DNA of 64,000 nt from Sedimenticola thiotaurini (GTDB taxonomy: Bacteria; Pseudomonadota; Gammaproteobacteria; Chromatiales; Chromatiaceae): the NCBI RefSeq assembly GCF_001007875.1, contig NZ_CP011412.1:1302001-1366000 (forward strand). Reading direction: 5' to 3'. Positions 54,829 through 64,000 of this stretch are shown one piece after another. The position numbers and the translations under genes were made by a program. Each line of letters starts with the position of its first letter. Within the stretch, counting starts at the first letter, position 1. The notes below the pieces were generated by a model. The model saw only the letters and a list, made by a program, of their open reading frames with translations, did no database searches and was not told where the DNA came from.

Positions 54829-55605
54829 CTACTCCCCGCCGCCATGGATTGGCAACCGGTACTCCTCCGGATAGCCCACATGCACCAGGTAGAGCCCTTC
54901 CGGCGGGGCGGTCACCCCACCCAGGGTGCGATCCCGATACTCCAGCACCTCCCGGCTCCACTCCACCGGCTGCTCACCCTTGCCAATGGCAATCAACACG
55001 CCGGCAATGTTGCGGACCATGTGGTGCAGAAAGGCATTGGCGGTCACTTCGATCACGACCCGATCATCCTGGCGGGTCACCTGGAGCCTGGTGATGGTTC
55101 TGACCGGACTTTTGGCCTGGCAGCCCACCGCACGGTAGGAGGAGAAATCATGGGTACCCAGCAGATGTTCAGCCGCCGCCTGCATGGGTTCCACATCCAG
55201 GGACTGGTGAATCCAGACTGCCCGGTGACGCCAGATCGCTGAACGGGTGGGTCGGTTCAGTATCACATAGCGATAACTGCGGCTGGTGGCGGAAAAGCGC
55301 GCATGGAACGATTCCGGCACTTCCCGGACCCAGTTCACATTCACATCATCAGGCAGATTGACGTTGGTCCCCAGCAACCAGCCCCGCATGGCCCGTACCG
55401 AGGGGGTGTCAAAGTGAATCACCTGGCCTTCTCCATGGACGCCTGTATCGGTTCTGCCGGCACAATGGGTACGTACCGGATGGGCCGCCACTTTAGAGAG
55501 AGCGGTCTCCAGCATCAGTTGTACGGTGCGCACACCGGATTTCTGCAACTGCCAGCCATGGAACGATGAGCCGTCATACTCAATGCCCATTGCTAAACGC
55601 GTCAT
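54829..55605 (-). CDS. truA: tRNA pseudouridine(38-40) synthase
   Basis: A 258-residue enzyme that makes pseudouridine in tRNA anticodon stems. The active-site aspartate is in HCAGRTDTGVHGEGQV near residue 52. GIEYDGSSFHGWQLQ is the usual opening; NAFLHHMVRNIAGVLIAIG is the conserved C-terminal strand/helix. The ATG at 55605 (AGGGAC upstream) is chosen, but an ATG eight codons earlier is also possible. It follows fimV, as in related genomes. Confidence 0.95.
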   Translation of the reverse strand: MTRLAMGIEYDGSSFHGWQLQKSGVRTVQLMLETALSKVAAHPVRTHCAGRTDTGVHGEGQVIHFDTPSVRAMRGWLLGTNVNLPDDVNVNWVREVPESFHARFSATSRSYRYVILNRPTRSAIWRHRAVWIHQSLDVEPMQAAAEHLLGTHDFSSYRAVGCQAKSPVRTITRLQVTRQDDRVVIEVTANAFLHHMVRNIAGVLIAIGKGEQPVEWSREVLEYRDRTLGGVTAPPEGLYLVHVGYPEEYRLPIHGGGE

Positions 55606-55759
55606 AATGTTGTGTCCCTGGTTCGCCATTTTTCGGAAGGATTGATACGGTGCGCTATCTTACCCGAAATTTTTCATCCCAACGCCACCGGCGTTTCTGC
55701 CTGGGGTAACCGGCTGACATAACACCTGGCCAACCAGCTAACGACAATTAACGGCCCAA

Positions 55760-55792
55760 AACGAAGGAAGGCGCACCAGGGTGCGCCTTCCT
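55760..55792 (-). terminator. Terminator-like hairpin after fimV
   Basis: AGGAAGGCGCAC and GTGCGCCTTCCT form a perfect 12-bp stem with a 4-nt loop, starting 22 bp after the fimV stop. The minus strand then reads TCGTTTTGGG, a weak T-run. It separates fimV from truA. Confidence 0.8.
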
Positions 55793-55813
55793 AAACGTTG
55801 CTGGTAAAGGGTA

Positions 55814-58720
55814 TCAGGAAATCTGATCCAGCAACTTCCGGGCCTCGGCCTGCTGGCCTTCATTACCCTCTTTCACCACTTCGTCGAGGATACTCCTGGC
55901 CCCTTCGGCATCTTCCATCTCCACGTAGGCACGGGCAAGATCCAGCTTGGTATTGATTTCATCCGCGAGATCCTGATCCGAGTCTTCAAGTTGCACCTCG
56001 CTGTCTCCTTCCTCAGCCAGATCGTCCAGGGAGAAGGATTCATCCAGATCGAGCGAGGTCTCTTCACTCTCAGCATCCAGTTCCAGAGAATCAAACATCT
56101 GGGAATCGCCCTCTTCCAGCGACAGTGAGTCACTGAAATCCAGCACTGCATCGCCCAACTCCTCGGCTTTACTCTCGGCATCCAGTTTCAACTCATCCGC
56201 CTCAGCACTCTCCAACGGATCTTCGATCGACAACGCGCCGTCCACATCCATATCGCTGAGTGTCAGGTCGGTATCTGCATCGGCTTCTTTTGAGTCTTCG
56301 GTCTGATCCAGTCCGAAGTCATCTCCCAACTCCAGCCCCTCAACATCGTCAAGCGACAGAACTTCGTCATCTGCCTCAGGTACTGATGGCTGGGCCGAAT
56401 CTTCCGAGTCAAATCCCAGATCGGTACTGATCTCATCCAGGTTGGACTGCAGCAGTTCACTGTCCAGGCTGAGATCATTCAGATCCTCCAGATCAGTGAA
56501 CTCAGAGTGCTTCTCCATGTCCAGTGCACTAACCGACTCCAACTCCTCGGTCGCATCCAGATCTACCGTGCTGGAAGGCTCATCCAGGTCAAGACCATTA
56601 TCCAATCCCAGTTCATTCTCCAGGGAAGTGAGTTCGTCTTCATCCAGTTCAGACTGACCCGCCTGGGCGGCACCCGCAAACAGGGCGTGGCCCGCGGCCA
56701 GTTGCGCACCCATGGAGGCAATCTTGCCCCAGGCGGCCGGATCTTTCTTGTCCAGCCCATCGGCCGCGGCACTTTCCGCCAACTCGACAAAGGCGTCCTT
56801 GTCCTTGGTGGCGTATAGAATCTCCAGCAGTTTGAATTTCAGCTCTTCCCGATCAGGCGATTTCTCCATGGCCTGGCGAATCAGCTCTTCAGCCTGCTGG
56901 TAGCGGCCGTAAGCGATATAGACATCGGCTTCTGCCAGCGGATCCACCTCACCGGTTTCGTCCTGCAAGGCATCGATATCGCTGGGAGAGAAATCACTCA
57001 GGAACGAGGTCTCTTCGGTTGGGTGCGATGGCGCTTCGGGGGCCACATCAGCCGCCACCTGTTCGGAATCACCCTCGTCAATCGTGCTGATCAGGATGCT
57101 CTCCTGGAAATCTGCACTGCTGGAACGACGCCGGCTGATGGCCACCCAGAGCAGCGCCAGCAGCACCACAATACCGGCCACCGCCACGCCCAGCATGGTG
57201 GTGTCTCCAGTGATCATATCCAGCAGACCCTGCTCCTTGGCTGGAGCGGGTGCCGGAGTGGGTTTCGGCTCCGGTTCAGGCTGTACGACAGGTTCTGCCG
57301 GCTCCTGCTCCATCACCGCGGTACTCTCTGTCTCCTCCATGATTGAAGAGGACATCTGCTCGCTTTCAGCAGAGGTATCCGGAGCAACCGTTTCCTCATC
57401 CATAATCACAGGTGCATCCGCATCTGCGCTGTCACCCTCGGCTGGCAGCAGGATCTCCTGATCCATGCCGCTGGCCTCCGGTGCTACCTCTGCCTCTGCC
57501 TCGGACTCCGCCTCGGCTTCCGGCGCTGCTTCAGTATCCTCGCTGATAACAGGACTCTCTTCAGGGGTTACCGGGCTATCCGCCGCAACACCCGCCTGCA
57601 ACCGGGACAACTGCTCGCTCTTGAGCGTCAGCAGTCGCTGCAGATCTTCCAGTTGGGATTCCAGATCCTCTACCCGGGAGCGCACATTCTCGGCTTCCTG
57701 CAGCGCCGCTTCCTTAGCCTCTTCCGAGGCGATCAGATCCTGTCTCAAGCGCTCCAGTTCAGCGCCCGGCCCGGTACCCTCACTTGGACCGGCTTCGCCC
57801 TCACCGGAGGGCCTCGCAGAGGCAATTTTCAGCTCAGCTTCCGGTTCTGGCGTGGCGGGTGCCGTACTGTCCATGGCCACGCTCTGGTCGGCGGTGGTCT
57901 CATCGGCGGCCATCTCGGTCGGCTTGCTGTCGGCCTGCCAGTCCTGCAGCTGTTCCTGGTAGGCGATGGAGGCCTCACGGCGACTCAACTCAAGCACTTC
58001 CTCGGCTTTCGGGATGCGGAGGATCTGGCCCACCTTGAGATTATTGATATTCTGATCGATGAATGCCTGGGGATTGGCCCGCTGCAGTGCAATCATCATC
58101 TGCACCATGGTGGCGCCTTCGGTCCGCACCTGCCGGGCGATACCCCACAAGGTATCGTTACGCTGGGTCGGGCCATATTCGGTAGCAGACGGACCACCCG
58201 CCCACGCCACATCTGAAGGGGTTACCGCTGAACTGCCGCCGGATGTTGCAGCGGGCGCGCTCGCCTGCCGGGTCGGGGCGGATTGCATCGGTGCCTGCTG
58301 TACCGCTGCCGGCCGTCGATCCAACGTAACCGGCGGATCAAGCAATACGGTGTATTCACGCAGCAGCTTGCCTTTCGGCCAGTTTACTTCAACGAGAAAG
58401 TTAAGGAAGGGCTCGCGAATCGGATCACGACTGGACACCCGGATAACGGCCTTTCCATCAGCAGTCTCTTCCGCTTTGAAGCGGAGTTTGCTGAGGATAA
58501 ATGGACGCTCCAGACCCGAGCGGCGGAACGCCTCCGGACTGGCCAGCGTCACATTGATATCGGCAATCTCATCCTGATCCACCGAAAGCAGGTCAATCTC
58601 TGCATCAAAATACTGGTTCAACGCAGAATTAAGGTGGATGTTCCCCAGCCCTACCGCAAATGTGCTGAACGGTGATATTCCCAATACCAAGGCTACTGCC
58701 AAGGATAACTTACGCACCAT
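55814..58720 (-). CDS. fimV: FimV polar-organising protein
   Basis: A 968-residue inner-membrane protein. A signal segment at residues 2-22 is followed by the FimV N-terminal domain (LGNIHLNSALNQYFDAEIDL), a LysM peptidoglycan-binding motif NDTLWGIARQVRTEGATMV (near 190-240), a coiled coil (about 320-375), and one membrane helix MLGVAVAGIVVLLALLWVAI near residue 525. The cytoplasmic part is very acidic, with Asp/Glu/Ser-rich low-complexity stretches, and ends in a TPR-like FimV C-domain (LARAYVEMEDAEGARSILD). FimV marks cell poles for type IV pili and related systems. A start five codons earlier is possible. Confidence 0.93.
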   Translation of the reverse strand: MVRKLSLAVALVLGISPFSTFAVGLGNIHLNSALNQYFDAEIDLLSVDQDEIADINVTLASPEAFRRSGLERPFILSKLRFKAEETADGKAVIRVSSRDPIREPFLNFLVEVNWPKGKLLREYTVLLDPPVTLDRRPAAVQQAPMQSAPTRQASAPAATSGGSSAVTPSDVAWAGGPSATEYGPTQRNDTLWGIARQVRTEGATMVQMMIALQRANPQAFIDQNINNLKVGQILRIPKAEEVLELSRREASIAYQEQLQDWQADSKPTEMAADETTADQSVAMDSTAPATPEPEAELKIASARPSGEGEAGPSEGTGPGAELERLRQDLIASEEAKEAALQEAENVRSRVEDLESQLEDLQRLLTLKSEQLSRLQAGVAADSPVTPEESPVISEDTEAAPEAEAESEAEAEVAPEASGMDQEILLPAEGDSADADAPVIMDEETVAPDTSAESEQMSSSIMEETESTAVMEQEPAEPVVQPEPEPKPTPAPAPAKEQGLLDMITGDTTMLGVAVAGIVVLLALLWVAISRRRSSSADFQESILISTIDEGDSEQVAADVAPEAPSHPTEETSFLSDFSPSDIDALQDETGEVDPLAEADVYIAYGRYQQAEELIRQAMEKSPDREELKFKLLEILYATKDKDAFVELAESAAADGLDKKDPAAWGKIASMGAQLAAGHALFAGAAQAGQSELDEDELTSLENELGLDNGLDLDEPSSTVDLDATEELESVSALDMEKHSEFTDLEDLNDLSLDSELLQSNLDEISTDLGFDSEDSAQPSVPEADDEVLSLDDVEGLELGDDFGLDQTEDSKEADADTDLTLSDMDVDGALSIEDPLESAEADELKLDAESKAEELGDAVLDFSDSLSLEEGDSQMFDSLELDAESEETSLDLDESFSLDDLAEEGDSEVQLEDSDQDLADEINTKLDLARAYVEMEDAEGARSILDEVVKEGNEGQQAEARKLLDQIS

Positions 58721-58821
58721 GTCTCCCCCTTCCATACCCACTTTCCATAAAATCCAGACAGGAAAATCCGGCAAATACCCACAACATAGAATGAACTTAA
58801 TATTTGTCGCCTAACTATAGC

Positions 58822-59847
58822 TTACAAATAGCCTTTTTCCAAAATCTCGGCAATCTGTATAGTGTTAAGTGCAGCACCTTTTCTCACATTATCAGACACA
58901 ATCCACAAATTGAGTCCCCGTGGATGGGAAATATCCTCCCGGATACGCCCCACAAATGTACCATCCCGACCCGCCGATTCAGTCACCGGGGTGGGATATC
59001 CATCATCATCTGTCTCGTCGACCACCTCTATGCCCGGCGCACCCGACAGCAACTCCCGGGCCTGTAGCGCACTGATCTTGTCCCGGGTTTCAATATGTAC
59101 CGCCTCGGAGTGACCATAGAACACCGGCACCCGCACAGCGGTGGCATTGACCTGAATCGATTCGTCGCCCAGGATCTTACGGGTCTCCCACACCATTTTC
59201 ATCTCTTCCCGGGTGTAGCCGTTTTCCATCATCTGGTCAATCCGGGGCAAAACGTTAAAGGCTATCTGCTTGGGAAACACATGCGGTGTGATCTTCTGAC
59301 CATTCAGCAGCCGAGCGGTCTGGCCGGCCAGTTCCTCGACTGCCCGGCGTCCCGCACCGGAAACAGACTGGTAAGTGCAGACATTAATGCGCTCGATACC
59401 AACCGCGGAATGGATCGGTTTCAGGGCCACCAGCATCTGCATGGTGGAGCAGTTCGGATTGGCAATAATACCATGCTGACGGTAATCGGCGATCCGCTCC
59501 GGATTCACTTCCGACACCACCAGTGGAATCCCCTCATCATAACGGAACCGGGAAGTGTTATCGATGCAGATACAGCCGGCTTCGACCGCTTTCGGAACAT
59601 ACTCTGCCGAAACCGCTGCACCAGCAGAGAACAGGGCAATCCGCACCTGGGAGAAATCAAAGTCGGCCAGATCCTGCACCACCAGGTGCGTCTCTCCGAA
59701 GGAGACCCGCTTGCCGACCGAACGACTGCTGGCCAGAGCATGTACGGTGCCGACCGGGAAATTCCGCTCATCAAGAATTGAAAGCATCGCCTCGCCGACC
59801 GATCCGGTGGCGCCCACAATGGCGATAGCCACTTTCTTATCTGTCAT
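58822..59847 (-). CDS. Aspartate-semialdehyde dehydrogenase, second paralogue
   Basis: The 341-residue protein has IAIVGATGSVGEAMLSIL (7-24) as nucleotide site and the active Cys in IIANPNCSTMQMLVALKP (about 135). Further family residues are in TYQSVSGAGRRAVEEL and AVRVPVFYGHSE. It belongs to the shorter Asd branch, which in E. coli is represented by the non-catalytic Usg; here the cysteine and the histidine region are intact, so it should be active. It lies 86 bp after the longer Asd. Confidence 0.92.
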   Translation of the reverse strand: MTDKKVAIAIVGATGSVGEAMLSILDERNFPVGTVHALASSRSVGKRVSFGETHLVVQDLADFDFSQVRIALFSAGAAVSAEYVPKAVEAGCICIDNTSRFRYDEGIPLVVSEVNPERIADYRQHGIIANPNCSTMQMLVALKPIHSAVGIERINVCTYQSVSGAGRRAVEELAGQTARLLNGQKITPHVFPKQIAFNVLPRIDQMMENGYTREEMKMVWETRKILGDESIQVNATAVRVPVFYGHSEAVHIETRDKISALQARELLSGAPGIEVVDETDDDGYPTPVTESAGRDGTFVGRIREDISHPRGLNLWIVSDNVRKGAALNTIQIAEILEKGYL

Positions 59848-59933
59848 TCACCTGCCTCATAAATGGAAAAGGGAGTTGCCTCAACAGCCGCTAGATGCTG
59901 CCAAGCCAACTCCCGGTCTGTCTCTATTTCAGA

Positions 59934-61049
59934 TCAGTCCTGAAGCAGGATGCGCAGCATGCGCCGAAGCGGTTCCGCAGCGCCCCAGAGTAACTGATCA
60001 CCGACCGTGAATGCCGAGAGGTAGTCCTCACCCATGGAAAGTTTTCGCAGACGCCCGACCGGCACACTCAAGGTACCGTTCACCACTGCTGGCGTCAGTT
60101 CCTGGACAGTGCGTTCCCGATCATTGGGAATCACCTTGACCCAGTCATTGGCCTCCGCCAGCATGCCTTCGATCTCGTCTATCGGCAGATTCTGCTTTAA
60201 CTTGATAGTCAGGGCCTGACTGTGGCAGCGCATTGCGCCGACGCGCACACAAAGCCCATCGATTGGAACCGGATTGGACTCCCGGCCAAGAATCTTGTTG
60301 GTTTCAGCTCCACCCTTCCACTCTTCCCGACTCTGTCCGTTGGGCAGTTGGGTGTCGATCCAGGGAATCAGGCTGCCGGCCAGAGGTACACCGAAGTTGT
60401 CAGTGGGGAACGCTTCGCTGCGCATGGCGGCGGCCACATCCCGGTCAATATCCAGAATGGCGGATGCGGGATCGGCCAGCAGAGTCTCGACGGAGGCGTG
60501 GGCAGCCCCCATCTGGGCCAGCAGTTCACGCATGTTCTTGGCACCGGCACCGGAGGCGGCCTGGTAGGTCATGGCACTGGCCCACTCCACCTGATCCCGG
60601 TTAAACAGGCCACCCAAAGCCATCAGCATCAGGCTGACAGTGCAGTTGCCGCCAATGAAATCCTTCACACCGGAGGCCAGGGCGCTCTTGATCACATCCA
60701 TATTGACCGGATCAAGAATAATCACGCTGTCCTGCTCCATGCGCAGAGCGGAGGCCGCATCAATCCAGTAGCCTTTCCAGCCGGCACCACGCAGATCCTT
60801 GAACACCTGCTTGGTGTAATCGCCACCCTGACAGGAGACGATGGCATCCATCGCCTTCAGCTCATCAATATTGGTGGCATCCTTGAGGGCGGGTATCGCC
60901 TTGCCGATATCGGGGCCAGCCTGCCCCACCTGCGAAGTGGTGAAAAAGACCGGCTCTTCGATCAGATCAAAGTCTTTCTCTGCGAGCATCCGCCCCATGA
61001 GGACCGAGCCCACCATGCCACGCCAGCCGACAAAACCTACCCGTTTCAT
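59934..61049 (-). CDS. asd: Aspartate-semialdehyde dehydrogenase
   Basis: The 371-residue enzyme makes aspartate semialdehyde for lysine, threonine and methionine synthesis. [18 protein letters not shown] is the classic gammaproteobacterial start, the catalytic Cys lies in [17 protein letters not shown] (about 135), and [16 protein letters not shown] is the conserved C-terminal strand. ATG at 61049 has AGGTGA six bases upstream and is preferred over GTG at 61058. It follows leuB, as in Pseudomonas-type orders, with a 119-bp gap. Confidence 0.96.
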   Translation of the reverse strand: MKRVGFVGWRGMVGSVLMGRMLAEKDFDLIEEPVFFTTSQVGQAGPDIGKAIPALKDATNIDELKAMDAIVSCQGGDYTKQVFKDLRGAGWKGYWIDAASALRMEQDSVIILDPVNMDVIKSALASGVKDFIGGNCTVSLMLMALGGLFNRDQVEWASAMTYQAASGAGAKNMRELLAQMGAAHASVETLLADPASAILDIDRDVAAAMRSEAFPTDNFGVPLAGSLIPWIDTQLPNGQSREEWKGGAETNKILGRESNPVPIDGLCVRVGAMRCHSQALTIKLKQNLPIDEIEGMLAEANDWVKVIPNDRERTVQELTPAVVNGTLSVPVGRLRKLSMGEDYLSAFTVGDQLLWGAAEPLRRMLRILLQD

Positions 61050-61168
61050 TGCTATCACCTGTTCCTGTAAATAGAAAAATCGTTAATTGAGCCGCGCTTC
61101 CTGACGGCCTTTGACTGCGGACTGGGGATCGTGAACTCACCCCAATCCGCACACCAGACTAAAGCGGT

Positions 61169-62251
61169 TCAGCCTGCCCGCAGCGCAGCGACTACCGCGT
61201 CACCCATCGCTTCGGTACCCACTTTCTGGGTGCCCTCGGAGTAGATGTCGGGCGTGCGCAGCCCCTGATCCAGGGTCTTGTTGACCGCCTGCTCGACCCG
61301 ATCGGCCATCGCCTCCTCATTCAGGGAGTAGCGCAACAGCATGGCGACGGAGAGTATGGTGGCCAGCGGATTGGCCACGCCCTGACCGGCGATATCCGGT
61401 GCGGAACCGTGGATCGGCTCGTACATACCCTTGCCGTTCTCGTCCAGGGAGGCGGACGGCAGCATGCCGATGGAGCCGGTCAACATGGAGGCACAGTCGG
61501 ACAGAATATCCCCAAACATGTTGGTCGTCACCATCACATCGAACTGTTTCGGCGCACGCACCAGTTGCATGGCGGCGTTATCCACGTACATGTGGGAGAG
61601 TTCCACCTCCGGATAGTCGGCCCCAACCTTTACCGCCACATCACGCCACATCTCGGTACACTCCAGCACGTTGGCCTTGTCCACCGAGCAGAGGCGCTTG
61701 TTGCGTTTCATGGCGATATCCATCGCCACACGAACGATACGATCCACCTCGGACTCTTTATAAATCAGGGTGTTAAAACCCTCTTTTTCACCATTCTCCA
61801 GCTCCCGCACACCCCTCGGCTGACCGAAGTAGATGCCGCCGGTCAATTCCCGCACGATCATGATATCCAGACCGGCCACCACTTCCGCCTTCAGAGTGGA
61901 GGCATCCGCCAGTTGGGGATAGAGAATGGCGGGACGCAGGTTGGCAAACAGACCCAGCTCCTTGCGGATACCCAGCAGACCCTTTTCGGGCCGCACCGAG
62001 ATATCCAGCGGCTCCCACTTGGGGCCACCCACTGCGCCCAGCAGCACCGCATCGGACTCCTTAGCCATATCCAGGGTCGACTGGGGCAGCGGATCACCGG
62101 CAGCATCATAGGCTGCACCGCCGATCAGCGCCTCATCCATATCGATATCCAGACCGAACTCATCACGCAGACAGGCCAAAACCTTGACGGCCTCATTGAC
62201 GATCTCGGGACCGATGCCGTCACCCGGCAGTACCAGAATATTCTTGCTCAT
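61169..62251 (-). CDS. leuB: 3-isopropylmalate dehydrogenase
   Basis: A 360-residue NAD-dependent enzyme in leucine synthesis. It begins [20 protein letters not shown]; later conserved regions are [15 protein letters not shown] (with the substrate Arg/Tyr), [13 protein letters not shown] with the metal-binding Asp, and [13 protein letters not shown] near the C-terminus. The length is normal. It follows leuD after 134 bp and precedes asd. Confidence 0.97.
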   Translation of the reverse strand: MSKNILVLPGDGIGPEIVNEAVKVLACLRDEFGLDIDMDEALIGGAAYDAAGDPLPQSTLDMAKESDAVLLGAVGGPKWEPLDISVRPEKGLLGIRKELGLFANLRPAILYPQLADASTLKAEVVAGLDIMIVRELTGGIYFGQPRGVRELENGEKEGFNTLIYKESEVDRIVRVAMDIAMKRNKRLCSVDKANVLECTEMWRDVAVKVGADYPEVELSHMYVDNAAMQLVRAPKQFDVMVTTNMFGDILSDCASMLTGSIGMLPSASLDENGKGMYEPIHGSAPDIAGQGVANPLATILSVAMLLRYSLNEEAMADRVEQAVNKTLDQGLRTPDIYSEGTQKVGTEAMGDAVVAALRAG

Positions 62252-62385
62252 TATTTGATTCCTAGAAGATTTTGCCTACGGGAAGGGGCAGGAGCGGTCC
62301 TGGCCGGGCAAGACGCCTGAACAGAGACTCTATTCGCGACTCGAGCCGCTCCTGATAACTATCCGTTCGCCGTATAGCTGATTTG

Positions 62386-63024
62386 TTAATTAAATATCCA
62401 TGGCGCCTTGGCCTGACGCTGTTTTTCGAAGGCGGCAATCTCGTCACTGTGACGCAGGGTCAGACCGATATCATCCAATCCCTCCAGCAGGCACTGCTTG
62501 CGGAACTCATCCACATCGAACTTGATCACTTCGCCATCAGCCAGGGTGAGGGTCTGAGCTTCCAGATCCACCGTGATCTGCAATGCCTGCCCACCGGTCG
62601 CCTTGTCAAACAGCCCGTCAATCTGGGCACTGCTCAGCCGGATCGGCAGGATGCCGTTCTTGAAACAGTTATTGAAAAAGATATCGGCAAAGCTGGGCGC
62701 CAGAATCACCTTGAAGCCGTAGTCGGCCAACGCCCAGGGGGCGTGTTCGCGGGACGAGCCACAACCGAAATTATCCCGCGCCAGCAGTACCTGGGCACCG
62801 GCATAACGGGGATCGTTCAACACGAACGACTCGTTCAGCGGACGATTGCTGCAGTCCATATCCGGCTCGCCGTGATCCAGGTAGCGCCACTCGTCAAACA
62901 GGTAAGGGCCAAAGCCGGTCCGTTTGATCGACTTGAGAAACTGCTTGGGAATGATGGCATCGGTATCCACATTGGAACGATCCAGCGGGGCCACCACACC
63001 GGTAAATGTTTTAAACGCTTCCAT
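62386..63024 (-). CDS. leuD: 3-isopropylmalate dehydratase small subunit
   Basis: A 212-residue aconitase-like swivel domain. It starts [20 protein letters not shown] (about 4-23), and the active-site loop is [20 protein letters not shown] near residue 80. Its start codon shares a base with the leuC stop (TGATG), so the large and small subunits are translated together. It forms the dehydratase with LeuC. Confidence 0.97.
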   Translation of the reverse strand: MEAFKTFTGVVAPLDRSNVDTDAIIPKQFLKSIKRTGFGPYLFDEWRYLDHGEPDMDCSNRPLNESFVLNDPRYAGAQVLLARDNFGCGSSREHAPWALADYGFKVILAPSFADIFFNNCFKNGILPIRLSSAQIDGLFDKATGGQALQITVDLEAQTLTLADGEVIKFDVDEFRKQCLLEGLDDIGLTLRHSDEIAAFEKQRQAKAPWIFN

Positions 63025-64000
63025 CAGAGCCCCCTCACATCAACAAAATGACCCATGACAGCGGCGGCAGCCGCCATCGCCGGACTGACCAGATGGGTAC
63101 GCCCACCCTGCCCCTGGCGTCCTTCAAAGTTACGATTCGAGGTGGAGGCGCAGCGCTCACCCGGTTTCAGCCGGTCCGCGTTCATCGCCAAGCACATGGA
63201 ACAGCCCGGTTCGCGCCATTCGAAGCCGGCCTCGATAAAGATCTTGTCCAGCCCTTCCGCTTCCGCCTGCTGTTTCACCAGTCCGGTGCCCGGCACCACC
63301 AGCGCCTGCACGATATTGGGCGCCACCTTGCGACCCTTGGCAACCGCCGCCGCGGCACGCAGATCCTCGATCCGGCCATTGGTACAGGAGCCGATAAAGA
63401 CATGATCGGGACGGATCTCCACCAGCGGCGTACCCGCTTTCAATCCCATGTACTCAAGGGCACGGCGCATGCCGTCCGCCTTGGTGGGATCAGTTTCCTG
63501 GTCCGGATCAGGCACGACCCCATCGATCGGCAACACCATCTCCGGGGAAGTACCCCAGGTGACCTGGGGCTGAATCTCGCTGGCGTCGATGTGTACCACT
63601 GCGTCGAACTCGGCCCCGGCATCGGAGTGCAGTTCCCGCCAGGCCGCCTCGGCCTGCTCCCACAGCTCACCCTTGGGGGCATAGGGGCGACCCTTGAGGT
63701 AGTTGATGGTGGTATCATCCACCGCCACCAGTCCCGCCCGGGCGCCGGCTTCAATCGCCATGTTACAGACCGTCAGACGCCCTTCCATGGTGAGATTGCG
63801 GATCGCCTCACCACCGAATTCGATCACGTAGCCGGTGCCGCCCGCGGTACCCAGCACACCGATAATCTTCAACACGATATCCTTGGCGGTGACACCCGGC
63901 CCCACCTCGCCGTCCACGCTCACCAGCATCGACTTGGATTTTTTCTGGATCAGTGTCTGGGTGGCCAGCACGTGCTCCACCTCGGAGGTGCCGATACCGA
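63024..64000 (-). CDS. leuC: 3-isopropylmalate dehydratase large subunit (3' part; start lies beyond window)
   Basis: The visible 325 residues are the C-terminal two thirds of the normal ~470. The frame remains open to the window edge, with [12 protein letters not shown] at the first readable motif, matching the region of LeuC near residue 145. Iron-sulfur ligands are in [10 protein letters not shown] and GCSMCLAMN. LeuC-LeuD converts 2-isopropylmalate to 3-isopropylmalate. The stop overlaps leuD by one base. Confidence 0.97.
   Translation of the reverse strand, partial: GIGTSEVEHVLATQTLIQKKSKSMLVSVDGEVGPGVTAKDIVLKIIGVLGTAGGTGYVIEFGGEAIRNLTMEGRLTVCNMAIEAGARAGLVAVDDTTINYLKGRPYAPKGELWEQAEAAWRELHSDAGAEFDAVVHIDASEIQPQVTWGTSPEMVLPIDGVVPDPDQETDPTKADGMRRALEYMGLKAGTPLVEIRPDHVFIGSCTNGRIEDLRAAAAVAKGRKVAPNIVQALVVPGTGLVKQQAEAEGLDKIFIEAGFEWREPGCSMCLAMNADRLKPGERCASTSNRNFEGRQGQGGRTHLVSPAMAAAAAVMGHFVDVRGL

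Noticed and set aside
55873-57962. Repetitive Asp/Glu/Ser codons in fimV that suggest tandem DNA repeats
   Set aside because: The period is irregular and reflects the acidic low-complexity region usual in FimV; not a CRISPR or satellite.
62289-62354. 9-bp inverted repeat CAGGAGCGG/CCGCTCCTG between leuD and leuB
   Set aside because: The arms are nearly 50 bp apart without a T-run or palindromic core; chance in GC-rich DNA cannot be excluded.

Overview
The window is a 64-kb piece of chromosome from a Gammaproteobacterium, fairly GC-rich by eye. The best lineage marker is the minus-strand block at 46.7-64.0 kb: leuC-leuD-leuB-asd-asd2-fimV-truA-trpF-trpB-trpA-accD-folC-SPOR protein-cvpA-purF, an order typical of Gammaproteobacteria. 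A PEP-CTERM protein, a RAYT transposase with its REP elements, a TRAP transporter and an EAL-CBS-GGDEF protein fit a free-living or environmental member. An affiliation with Chromatiales or sulfur-oxidiser relatives is only an impression from gene content.

Layout. 0-7 kb: the 3' part of a fused indolepyruvate:ferredoxin oxidoreductase followed by a leucine-type amino acid dehydrogenase; a 0.75-kb non-coding repeat mosaic; an N-formylglutamate amidohydrolase and a YbdK-type carboxylate-amine ligase facing a one-domain asparaginase-like protein; a YfcA-type exporter. 7.2-16.6 kb: tRNA-Gly(GCC) with promoter and terminator, an HDOD protein, a small unknown protein, a LeuA/citramalate synthase-like enzyme, threonine synthase, a ScfR/RamB-like regulator, a methyltransferase and the radical SAM protein YgiQ. 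16.7-19.3 kb: an AT-richer patch with a MarR regulator facing a small membrane protein across paired operator-like sites, a RAYT between inverted REP hairpins, and a DUF488 protein. 19.3-28.4 kb: an HD-GYP-like protein, then an FAD oxidoreductase-TRAP transporter (P, Q, M)-GntR cluster of unknown substrate, then small single-domain genes. 28.4-34.5 kb: a PEP-CTERM secreted protein behind a strong sigma-54-type promoter, an AEC carrier, the lutABC lactate oxidation operon and SprT. 34.6-46.6 kb: a c-di-GMP enzyme, an L,D-transpeptidase beside MepK, DUF1499, a sterol desaturase-like protein, an RpfE-like protein, hom, alaC, an Mth938-like protein, an FAH hydrolase and two overlapping thioesterases. 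46.7-64.0 kb: the biosynthetic block above.

How the genes work together. hom, thrC and the two Asd paralogues serve the aspartate-family pathway; leuBCD and the LeuA-like gene serve branched-chain synthesis; trpFBA, accD, folC and purF are core anabolism. Leucine dehydrogenase plus the 2-oxoacid:ferredoxin oxidoreductase form a short amino-acid oxidation route yielding reduced ferredoxin. LdtD and MepK act on peptidoglycan, and FimV organises the cell pole. No CRISPR array, rRNA, complete prophage or recognisable defence island was seen. The most interesting non-coding signals are the sigma-54 promoter with a distal 10-bp inverted repeat upstream of the PEP-CTERM gene, the duplicated GACAAYATGTT sites between marR and its divergent neighbour, and the REP/RAYT set with a matching hairpin 28 kb away.
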